From Mytilus edulis (taxonomy: Eukaryota; Mollusca; Bivalvia; Mytilida; Mytilidae): DNA of 64,000 nt. Position numbers and translations under genes: made by a program. The stretch covers positions 17,373,531-17,437,530 of the forward strand of contig NC_092348.1 of the NCBI RefSeq assembly GCF_963676685.1. Direction: 5' to 3'. Shown piece by piece: positions 46,500 to 64,000 of the stretch. The stretch's first letter is position 1. Each line of letters opens with the position of its first letter. A model generated the notes under the pieces. That model did no database searches. It was not told where the DNA came from and saw nothing but the letters and a program-made list of their open reading frames with translations.

Positions 46500-46986
46500 A
46501 TACGACAAAAGAGACGATTTTTCATTTCCTATTGTTAATTTTCCTTTTTTAGACGGCGATGTGCCTTTGGCTCCATCATACGGTGTTTATATATCGCAAC
46601 TCGTTCGGTTTGCCCGTGTGTGTTCTGATGTCATAGATTTTAACGAACGTAATCAATGCATCACTGGTAAATTGTTGTGTCAGGGATTTCGATACCATAA
46701 ATTACTTAAAACTTTTACTAAATTCTTTCATAGATACAAAGATTTGATTAGTAAATTTGGCTATACCTGTAGAAAGCTTATTAAAAATGGTATTTCACAT
46801 CCTAAATTTTATGGTAATATTGTACTTAAAGCGAGGAAATCACTATGTGATCCTTGTAAACTCATCGAACCTTTAAACAAACTTATAAGTAAGGGTTATC
46901 GTACCGATATTGTAATAAGATCTCTGAATATAGTTCACATTGGCACTAATATTGATATTGTCATTAGCAAATTAAAACATAACTAA
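46500..46986 (+). pseudogene. Reverse transcriptase C-terminal fragment, family B copy 2
   Basis: An open frame begins abruptly inside the protein (YDKRDDFSFPIVNFPFLDGD), goes through PLAPSYGVYISQLVRFARVC, LLCQGFRYHKLLKTFTKFFH and ISHPKFYGNIVLKARKS to KLKHN and a stop. It is 5'-truncated: the catalytic palm motifs are absent. It has no internal stop, so it is fairly young. It is inserted in intron 1 of P3. Confidence 0.85.
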
Positions 46987-48003
46987 ATTTCATTATCTTT
47001 TGAGGCGAGATGTATAGAGACACAGACACGTTAACTTTTATTTCTATAGAAGTCGCTCTTCACTATACTACTACCTGTCGATACATTTATTTTTGGCATT
47101 GCACAAGTCATGTCTTCTTTGACTATTAATGACGTTAAAATACTAAATCCCTGTGATGTGTTTTAGTCGATTTTAGTCTCTGATGCATGATTTTTTATTA
47201 TTAATTGGTTTTGGCTTTTAACTAGCTGTCAGTAACTGCGAGTACTCTCAAATCGTATTTTCTTGTTAATTCGACCTGTTGATACTGTTTATAATGCTTT
47301 TTTGTCATTTTTTATTTATACGGATCTTGTCTGTACACCAGCTTTGATTATTTGTAATATCTTCACTTATTCTTACAACATTTGTATAAACTTCAAGATT
47401 ATAAAAAAAACGTTTTTTTTCTAAAGTGAACATTGATTGGTTAAATATTTCTCAGTCATGTCCTGTTTTTGAATTTGTTTGTTAGCTTTTTGGTCATGAA
47501 TGTTTGTCTCTAATATTTAATTAACTGTGCATTTGTATTCAGATATCGCAGATCAAATTTATTCGTTCATTGTTTAATCATACGTTTTTTGATTGAGTTA
47601 AGTCTGCCAATTGATATTTTATCGTATGTTTTTCTTTGTTGTGATGTTATGCTATTGTTTCAGAAAAAGGGAGAAGGTTTGGATCCATTAAAACGTTTAA
47701 TCCCGCTGCAAATGTTTGCACCTGTCCTAAGTCAGGAATCTGATGTACAGTAGTTGTCGTTTGTTTATGTAATATATACGTGTTTCTCGTTTCTCGTTTT
47801 GTTTATATAGATTAGACCGTTGGTTTTCCCGTTTGAATGGTTTTACACTAGTAATTTTGGGGCCCTTTATAGCTTGTTGTTCGGTGTGAGCTAAGGCTCC
47901 GTGTTGAAGGCCGTACTTTAACCTATAATGGTTTACTTTTTAAATTGTTATTTGTATGGAGAGTTGTCTCATTGGCACTCACACCACATCTTCCTATATC
48001 TAG
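46987..48003 (+). mobile_element. 3' tail of the family B element in P3
   Basis: Contiguous with the RT fragment. It contains in order TTTAATCCCGCTGCAAATGT (47698), CCTAAGTCAGGAATCTGATG, GTTGTCGTTTGTTTATGTAA, CCGTTTGAATGGTTTTACAC, TGTTGAAGGCCGTACTTTAA and TTGGCACTCACACCACATCT. It shows that the many orphan GTTGAAGGCC and CAGGAGCCTG repeats in the window are pieces of one retroelement tail. Confidence 0.8.
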
Positions 48004-48046
48004 ATAATTGATATTGATACTAAATTATCATTTTTCTTTTAGAATA

Positions 48047-49241
48047 ATGGAGAAAAAGAGAATAGTATATTCAGTTCTTGTTATTGTCTTGTAAGTATTA
48101 TTTACAGTACACATTGTTATAATTAAGATGGTGTCAGATGCATAGATCGCTATACCAATATTTGAAACAAAATGATGGACCTAGTTATATTGTTACAAAC
48201 ATTATTATTGAATTAATACTTTACAATTAAAAATTTTCAAGTTATAAATGGAAAACATGCAACTTGCAGATGAATAACAGAAATATCTTTGAAATTATTT
48301 TAACTAAGTACCTTACCTTTCGTGAAAGAAAAGAAGTAATACTCATTTGTCAAATGGAATACAAAAAAAACTATCATAAAATATCTACATAATATAATTG
48401 TTTCATTGTTTTTGTCCAGTTTTAACCTTCATGCGATCATAAGAGGGTATTATATATAATTATTTCCAGCAGGTTGTTAAGGTAGACGCATCTTGTATAG
48501 TATGCCTAGTTATGGTATGAATATCACAAACTTTGTTGTTTTGTTTTTCAGAAGCATTGCTACATGTATCATTTTTTAGACTTTCTTAAGGATCGCTAGC
48601 GATAATTTTTATTTCCATGAACGCTATATGTTCAACTTGTGAGTTTGCATGTCCCTTAGGTATCTTTTGCCTTTCTTGTAAAAGAAAATCTGATGCATAA
48701 ATGTCTTGGGGCGGTACAGGTTAAATTGGCATAATCGGCGGCTCTTTTTTCTTTTTCTTTTATCATAACTAGTTACGAACTTGGATGAAGTAACATCAAA
48801 AATAGTAAATTGCAATTTAAAACAATCTAAGGTAAATCAAATGAGAATTTTAAAGAACATTATAGTTGAACACAACATTAGTGGTAAGACAATTGAAGGA
48901 GTAGGGGTAATCATATTAAATCCTACGTCAAATTTAGTTCCTTTCTTAATAGGGTACTTGCATGCGTTAAATAATCCAATTCCTTTCACAGGTTAAACAT
49001 GAGTCTTGTTACAACAAGTAAAGAACACGCTTACAGTTTACAGTTTAAGCCTAGCAATCCTGATCTAGAGCTTCTCTTGAACTCGATACAGTCAGAAATT
49101 GATAGCAAACCTGAAATTTCAATGCCAAGTAACAAGGTTCTACCACATAAGAAATGGAGTCGACGTCTTCAGTCTAGAATATCTCGGCAATACTTGCTTC
49201 AACTTCTTAGATCCCGAGGCTACAATGTTAGCCTTAACTAA
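48047..49241 (+). CDS. P3: secreted peptide precursor, no amidation signal
   Basis: Exon 2 (48043-48090; acceptor TTCTTTTAG, ATG at 48047, donor GTAAGT) encodes MEKKRIVYSVLVIV. Exon 3 (48992-49241; acceptor TTTCACAG) gives a 97-residue product. It parallels P2 along its length: NPDLELLLNSIQSEIDSKPE, KK at 68-69, then WSRRLQSRISRQYLLQLLRS and RGYNVSLN. The stop falls where P2 has Gly-Lys-Arg, so the predicted mature peptide would have a free C-terminus. Intron phase and positions match P1 and P2. Its 5' exon lies near 44.9 kb, behind a degraded TATA. AATAAA at 49538. Confidence 0.8.
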
Positions 49242-49537
49242 AAATTATTTGTGTACTCATTGTATATATTTTTGGTTGTTTATGTAATACATGTGATTTA
49301 TAGAATGCTATTTTAAAGATTGCTGAAATATTGGGTTCATTGTTTCTTATATTTTATTTCATTGTAGCTATGCTATTTCTTTTCTTTTCTTTTTTTAAAG
49401 CGGTGAATGTCACGTTTGCAAGTATTAGCATGAACACATGTTGATTTTCAAATTATTTTCGTTTTACAATATAAAAACATATCTGATAGGCGACATTGCA
49501 GAAAAATGCAATGGCTATGTCTGATTTAGACAGAGAT

Positions 49538-49543
49538 AATAAA
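49538..49543 (+). terminator. Polyadenylation signal of P3
   Basis: AATAAATAATGATTTTATCT, the same flank as after P2. Confidence 0.55.
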
Positions 49544-50479
49544 TAATGATTTTATCTTTGGGCTTGTTTCTAAAAAGACAAAACACTTTGATAAAACAGG
49601 AACAGAGTCAGTTTCTCAAATTTCCGAGATGCAGTTACACTTGCATATATGATTCATAGTTGAATGAATTTGGAATGAAATTTTAATTATGTCTATGTAT
49701 CTGTCAAATAATTGATTCCTAATCACCGCTTTGGTAAACGCCGGACTATCTTGTCTTTTCTTGTTCACTTGCGGAAATCTTATTCTCTTGTTGATAATTG
49801 ATAATACTTCTAGGTAAATCACTGGGGTAAAGCTGATGACCGTAACTGCATTCACGGTCATCCCAAGATGTCGGATGAAAAATTAGGTCAGTTTCTGTAT
49901 TGTCTGTTAAAGTGTTTCTATATCATTTTCTTTACAAATCATACATTGAAACGATGTAAATTTATAAAAGAATCACTCGAAAATCACTAATTACTTCCGA
50001 GAAATGTGCATGAAACGGGAAATTCGATTTGAAAAAATCGTTAAGATGACCGTAAATCATAATCAAAATATTTTCAAGATGACCGTAACATAAAACAAGG
50101 ATGACCGTGATTGGTAAAAAGATGACCGTAACTTGTAAAGGATGACCGTAATTTGTAAAGACTGACTGTAATTTATATAGGACGGCCGTAACTTTTATAG
50201 GATGACCATCAATTCTAAGAAATATCCGTATTGTATTCAAAGCTTTTTTGTTGAGTTTGTCGATCTCAATAGGGGCTCGGTTAGCGGATATAAATGTGTT
50301 TCATAAATTTCTTTTTTTAAACTATAATATAATTGGCCATATTTAGGATTTATAACAATGATAGTAAATTGCATATTTCTCGTAAACAATGAAATATTTA
50401 TTGATATCGACGTTAAAATTTTAACACAAATTTACAGCGATACGACGAAAATTTGAAGAAACATGAATGTGTCCCTAGT

Positions 50480-50700
50480 ACACGGATGCCTTATCTACAC
50501 TATCATTTTCTATGTTTAGTGGACTATGAAAATGGGATAAAACTGTAACTTGGCATTAGAATTAAAAAGATCATTCCATAGGGAAAATGTGTACTAAGTT
50601 TCAATTTTATTTAACTTGAATCTGAACAAACGGACAAACATACAGACGAACGGACGAACGTACGCACAGACCAGAAAAACATAATGCCAATAAATGGAGC
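50480..50700 (-). repeat. GGGGCATTATG dispersed repeat, copy 2 (nested)
   Basis: Minus strand: GGCATTATGTTTTTCTGGTC, TGTGCGTACGTTCGTCCGTT, TTCTAATGCCAAGTTACAG, CACTAAACATAGAAAATGAT. Inverted relative to 25395-25690. Confidence 0.7.
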
Positions 50701-51029
50701 ATTAAAAACATTAATAATACATACGAATATTTGGTAATCGAGCCCATGAGTATGGGTCCAGAGGAAGCAGATTAAAATCTTAATTTGTCTTGATATATGC
50801 AGGCGGAAACACTTTTGAAATAGACCAAAAGAATTGAAGCTCTGTGTTTATCGAGAAAGCGATAAAAGTTAACTGTAATAGTTGATATAGTAACAAAATT
50901 TTAAAAAGTTAATAGAAACAAATAAAACGACAATTTTCTTATTTTAAAAACACCATTTGCATAAGTTTTCAATGTATCTATTACATAGTAATGCAAAACA
51001 ATAAGATATCAAGTCGACGACATGGTTCT

Positions 51030-51184
51030 TATCGGGGCCTTTTATAGCTGACTATGCGGTATGGGCTTTGCTCATTGTTGAAGGCCTTACGGTTACCTAT
51101 AGTTGTTAATGTTTGTGTCATTTTGGTCGTTTCTGGATAGCTGTCTCATTGGCAATAATACCACATCTTCTTTTTTATATATAG
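51030..51184 (+). repeat. Family B tail fragment (nested)
   Basis: GGGGCCTTTTATAGCTGACT, ATGCGGTATGGGCTTTGCTC, TAGCTGTCTCATTGGCAATA, CCACATCTTCTTTTTTATAT. Confidence 0.8.
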
Positions 51185-52899
51185 TATCTATAAGTTGGAT
51201 GTAGAAAATGCATAACCTCCGATTTTTTTTTATTATGGACGGAGAACATATCAATCTTTTAGCTCAGAAATTTTAGTGTCTGCCCTTCCATTATGCGAAT
51301 CAAGAAAAAATTCCCCAAAACAGGTAACGATTGTATCGAAAAGAGAAAAATCGAGTTTTTTATGTTAGGGCATGTTTGGGTTGTATATTTTGTCTTTAAA
51401 ACGTACAAAGCAAGAGTATTTTATATAGCATCTCGCTTCAGATTCTATCATTATTATATATCAAAGCTACAGGTTGACTTTATAACGTAAAAAAATGACA
51501 GTACGAAAAGATGAAATATATGGGTCAATTGTGATACCTATCTAATGAATCACAAAAACAGAGTAGGTGTGTTCGAATAGCTATTTTTTTCTAAAAGTAC
51601 TTGACGACAGTCTTTTAATTTGGATGATGAAAATGTGTGTGTGATAACTAGGGTTTATAATCTTCAACCACTGAAAATGTTTAGTCTGCCCTTCCACGAA
51701 ATATTTAATTAGAATTTTTTTAAATGCTTAAGAATTTTCAAAAATTCTATCTGACATCCAAACAGACAATATTTTTAAGTTGAATCAATGCAGACAAGAT
51801 CATTAACTAATGCTCATTAGCTAGTAGATACATTTGTATTTTAAAATATAACTGACATATAACGATCGATCGTAATGGTGCTATGTGGATAAATTTATCA
51901 GTTTTCAAGAGCAAAATTGGCCGAGCGTCATCCATACAATGGCTTCCATTTCTACGACTATGAGCATGAACTGGCGTAATGGGGAGATAATTTTGAAGAA
52001 GTAGAATCCTGACTGTATGAATAACATTTCTGTATATATACAAATTGACAACGTTCCGCCTTGTGATACGCTTTTCGTACAATACTATTTTAAGGATCTA
52101 CTTTGCTGGAGCTCACCTTCACTAGTTTATTCGAATGATATTTTCAAAATATTTCTGTTATTTTATTTGCACGACAAAATGAAAGACGATATAATATCAA
52201 TGGGTGTACATGCAATTTTTTGGCATTTTAAAAAATGTGTATTTATTATATGTCATTTAAAGGAATCCCAGAAACAAACAAAAAATCTTTTGTCGAGAAG
52301 TTGAAGGATGTGCACCGCATGTCTTTTGGCAAATTCATTTTAAAAATTGAACCCTCTACTGTAAAAAAGATACATATGGTAATCTTTGCATTTGAAGCAC
52401 GTCTTATTTTCTTCTACCTATAGGATGAAACTTTCATATTAATATGTGTATACCAACACGATTAATCATTTGATACAAAAAGATAGTTATATAAATACGG
52501 ATATTTCTTATAATTGAGGGTCATCCTTTAAAAGTTACGGTCATCATTTACAAATTACGGTCATCTTAAAAGCAGTTACGGTCAGCCTTGTTATGAATCG
52601 CTGATTCTGTTACGGTCATCTCGATTGTGATTTACGGTCATCTTGGCGATTTTTTCAAATCGAATTTCCCGTTTCATGCACATTTCTCAGAAGTAATTAG
52701 TGATTTCCGAGTGATTCTTTTATAAATTTACATCGTTTCAATGTATGATTTGTAAAGAAAATGATATAGAAACACTTTAACAGACAATACAGAAACTGAC
52801 CTAATTTTTCATCCGACATCTTGGGATGACCGTGAATGCAGTTACGGTCATCAGCTTTACCCCAGTGGTAAATGGAAAAGTATGTCCAGCTTATAATCA

Positions 52900-53215
52900 C
52901 CTGCTGTCTACATAAAAGAGGGACGAAAGATATCAAAGGGACAGTCAAACTCATAAATCTAAAACAAACTGACAACGCCATGGCTAAAAATGAAAAAGAC
53001 AAACAGAAAAACAATAGTACACATGACACAACATAGAAAACTAAAGAATAAACGACACGAACCCCACCAAAAACTAGGGGTGATCGCAGGTGCTCCGGAA
53101 GGGTAAGCAGATCCTGCTCCACATGTGGCACCCGTCGTGTTGCTTATGTGATTACAAATCCGGTAAATAGTCTAATTCGGTAGGTCACATTCATGAAAGG
53201 GAAGGGGATTGTACA
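52900..53215 (-). repeat. Family A tail, nearly full
   Basis: Minus strand matches 725-1020: CCTTCCCTTTCATGAATGTG, ACCGGATTTGTAATCACATA, CCACATGTGGAGCAGGATCT, GGTGGGGTTCGTGTCGTTTA, ATGGCGTTGTCAGTTTGTTT, CTTTCGTCCCTC. Confidence 0.75.
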
Positions 53216-54059
53216 TAACTTGCTAATAAATTATCAGAGATTATGAGACATGTCATCCCACCAACTACGAAATGAGCAAACAATAAGTATATATCCACAG
53301 AAAACCACTGACAATGTTCTTCGTGTATCGGAACACCAAACACATATCTTCCAAACACTATAGAAATGTTAAAACTGAAATCAATTGCAAAACTAACAGA
53401 ATTATCTATTTATTTAAATAAAACAAACCGGACTACGATATTCAGTACTTATGTGAAACCGGATGCTATTTATGTACACGCACTCAAAAATACCGTTATC
53501 GTTTTAGAAGAACCCATGAATTAAAAGGTATCATTTATCAAAATCTTAAGAAGCACAAGCATCCTATTACATATCTTACAGTTCAACCGTCATAAGTTTA
53601 AATACGCCTCTTTCGAAATATCATTCAAAACGTGTTTGATCACGAAAAATAATTGATTAAAATTGGATTGAATAAATACAGAAAGATCATTGGTTTGGGT
53701 CTAAATGATAATATCATTGGATTTTATAATATATCAAGCACCGAATTGGGATATAGCTTCAAAAACTGATTGAAAAAAACGTTCTCATTGGCAATTACAA
53801 TAAAAAAAAAAATTCTTACAAACAACAACTACTATTAAAAAAACTCTAACTGCAGACATTACATGTTTACCAAGTTTTGTTCTCCACCAATTAATAAAAG
53901 ACACCAAATTAAGAGGATTGGCACATTGCATATAAAATCGTCCAAAACATAATTTTTTATTTTTATATTATTTTCTAGAAATAGATCGTCCCGATGATCA
54001 TAAAAAACATTACATTAAAATCAAATATCCGAACAAATATGTCGATAAAGGATCTTAAC
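53216..54059. other. Gene-free stretch
   Basis: AT-rich; 53440-53760 carries scattered words like GTGAAACCGGATGC but no open frame of length. No supported gene. Confidence 0.35.
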
Positions 54060-54250
54060 ATAGAAGTCCTAAAACTCACAAACAAGAACCCCAACATAAA
54101 GGGGTGACCTTATGTGCTCTATAAAGGTAAGCAGATTCCGCCTCACATGTGGCACCAGTCGTGTTGCTAATGTTATTATAAACTCGATAGTAGGTCTAAT
54201 CGGTAATTTACATTTGGAAAAAGGGGAATGTAGTTACAACATAACGAATA
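54060..54250 (-). repeat. Family A tail fragment
   Basis: Minus strand: AGCAACACGACTGGTGCCAC, ATGTGAGGCGGAATCTGCTT, CACCCCTTTATGTTGGGG. Confidence 0.65.
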
Positions 54251-55052
54251 ACTTTCACCCGTCAAGCTAGTGTATTCAAAGACCCATTTAGCTTCTAATT
54301 ATAACTTGTATTAACGATCATTACAACTTTAACCATTCGGAAAAGAAATGTCTGTCATAGTCATCGGCTTAATCCATCAATATTTCAAGATTGTATTTAA
54401 AATTTATGGATTGTGGCACACGTTATTTAAAGGCGGTGTGTATTTATGAGTGAAATGTTCTTTGATGAATGATTTTGCCCAATATAATGGCTTTGAGACC
54501 TTTGTTGGCTGAGAAAGGACGTTTTACTTATTCATCTTTTCCAATGTGTCTGAAAAGTCTGCAATATCTTGAGATTATAGCTGTAAGTTTGTATAAGCTT
54601 GAATTGGGGTTTGTAACAATTGTCTCCCAATCATCACAGGTATTACAGAGATGGAGTTTCAAAAGTTGTAGCAAATAAATTACTGTGCAAATGTGATTAA
54701 TACCATACGAATTTTATATAAATTGCAGAATGTCATTAATGCGACATCATAGGACACCTGTAATGTATAATGACGATATAAACATCGATCATGCATCGGG
54801 TAAATCAATTAGGTGTTTCAACGTGATACCAAAGCTGTATTACGATACAATTACGTATATAAAACATGAAATCTAACAGATGCAAACTAGCAAACAACTT
54901 CTAACAGTTTCCATTGATATCAAAGATTGTTTATACAAGTATATGCAATGTTACATAGATATTCCTTTACATTAAAAGGTATTTTCATTTATGAAAAAGA
55001 AGGTACATTGTCACAAAATCATCAGATGTGTTATATCATTATGTTCGCTTCA

Positions 55053-63066
<8,014 letters not shown>

Positions 63067-63099
63067 CTAAAACAAAAACGAGGGATCACAATAGAATAA

Positions 63100-63480
63100 A
63101 TATTGTATATAAGGGCAACAGAGAGAAAAAAACAAATCCGGGTTACAAACTATGACTGAGGGCAACGTATCAAATATAAGAGAACTACGACACAACAGGG
63201 ACACAACACCGAAATGTAACACACACAGAAACGAACTATAATGTAACAATGGCCATTTTCCTGACTTGGTTCAGGGCATTTTATGAAAAAAATGGTGGGT
63301 TGAACCTGGTTTTGTGGCATGCCAAACCTCCCGCTTTAATGGCAGTGTTAATTGTAACATTAAAATGACAACATTACACGACAGGGTTACAAAAAATAAA
63401 CAGATAAATGGGAGAAAATATAGGACAGAGAAACAAACGAATAATAGCCATCAGCAATAAAAGGTAACAGGTTAAAAAAT
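63100..63480 (+). repeat. Dispersed repeat E, copy 4
   Basis: CTGACTTGGTTCAGGGCATT, AATGGTGGGTTGAACCTGGT, GCCAAACCTCCCGCTTTAAT, AAAATGACAACATTACACGA. The rest to 64000 shows no lyase exon that I can support. Confidence 0.7.
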
Positions 63481-64000
63481 ATTTTTACATATTCTATCCG
63501 ACCATAAGGTCTGAAAAAAACTGTGTTACTATTACACCTCGATATCTTATTTACAACCAATGAAATAGATAAACAAATTTATGATGACTACTTTAAAAAT
63601 TATAAGCGACACCATGAGGGGGATTAAAAAATCACAAGCTTAGTAAAAACTTACAATACCATGACAAAAAATTTAACACAGAAACGGTTAAAAAAACGAT
63701 AACAAAAACCGATCAGAATATTAGTCTGAGGAACAGGAACACTACCGAAAAAACGGGGGCCAACATGAAGATTCGCTTCAGTTAAATATTTTGAACAAAT
63801 CACAAAAAGAAAATGTCTTTACCAAGAAAAGCAAAAGAAAGTACCAGAAACAAATAAATGGTAGGCTCCTTTGTAGTAGACATTTTAGGTAGTATCTAAA
63901 TTCATAAGAATATATAATTTAGCAACATGGGAGATATTTCTAAATAAAATTCCTTGGATACAAATTTATGTGTGTCAAAAATATATAAACCTATCAGATC

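Larger units (their letters stand above)
49820..52867. mobile_element. 3048-bp foldback element with GATGACCGTAA arrays
   Basis: Starts CACTGGGGTAAAGCTGATGA and ends with the complement. Inverted homology runs about 220 bp closely (through CGGGAAATTCGATTTGAAAA) and on into arrays of GATGACCGTAA words (50040-50215) and TTACGGTCATC words (52525-52640). It is flanked by identical GTAAAT at 49814-49819 and 52868-52873. The interior holds a GGGGCATTATG repeat (50480-50700), a family B tail piece (51030-51182) and no recognisable transposase. Frames at 49616-49861, 49962-50240 and 52697-53131 are arm artefacts. Confidence 0.8.

Noticed and set aside
49820..52867. Polinton/Maverick because of long TIR and 6-bp duplication
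   Set aside because: Only 3 kb, ends are CACTGGGG rather than AG, and no polymerase, integrase or capsid gene is visible.
49616..53131. ORFs in the arms of the 3-kb foldback element
   Set aside because: Mirror images of each other across the inverted arms; no conserved protein.

Overview
The window reads as nuclear DNA of a marine mussel (Mytilus or a close bivalve relative). It is AT-rich, genes are split into short exons with GT..AG introns, and it is full of dispersed repeats of the kind known from mussel genomes (for example the ACGCCAGACGCGCG..GTGACGCTC repeat, present five times). There is no operon structure, no rRNA gene and no CRISPR. Almost all long stretches without a gene are intron or repeat debris. 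The species call is inference from repeat content and gene style.

Layout. 0-1.1 kb: a broken reverse-transcriptase fragment with its conserved 3' tail. 1.1-21.5 kb, minus strand: a small family of secreted proteins sharing a WF/SRW.VG.H domain. It comprises a single-domain exon (1.1 kb), a three-repeat exon (15.5-16.6 kb) and a complete two-exon gene with signal peptide (19.2-21.45 kb). Between them lie a possible membrane/coiled-coil ORF (4.4 kb), a 0.9 kb foldback element packed with ACGGA repeats, RT and LINE remnants, and a 277-bp tandem array. 22-26 kb: a MITE, a TGACTCAG minisatellite and a 3 x 140 bp tandem repeat.

27-49.3 kb, plus strand: three paralogous genes for small secreted basic peptides, here called P1, P2 and P3. 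Each has a tiny 5' untranslated exon, a signal-peptide exon and a C-terminal exon holding the conserved core ISR..xL.LL.S.G..V.L. P2 and P3 lie in a recognisable segmental duplication whose introns later took up different transposons. Between P2 and P3 sits a complete 3999-bp DNA transposon (38395-42393) with TIRs and a TTT target duplication. It carries a decayed gene with HAFSGCDT..GKGK and MGGLHIEM-type motifs and is probably Academ-like. 49.8-52.9 kb: a 3048-bp foldback element with about 360-bp inverted ends, GATGACCGTAA subrepeats and a GTAAAT target duplication.

55-63.1 kb, minus strand: eight exons of a PLP-dependent Cys/Met-metabolism enzyme (cystathionine gamma-lyase / methionine gamma-lyase type). 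The N-terminal ~50 residues lie beyond the right edge. The genes show no common pathway. The window is best seen as two local expansions of secreted-protein genes plus a housekeeping sulfur-amino-acid enzyme, embedded in mobile-element debris.
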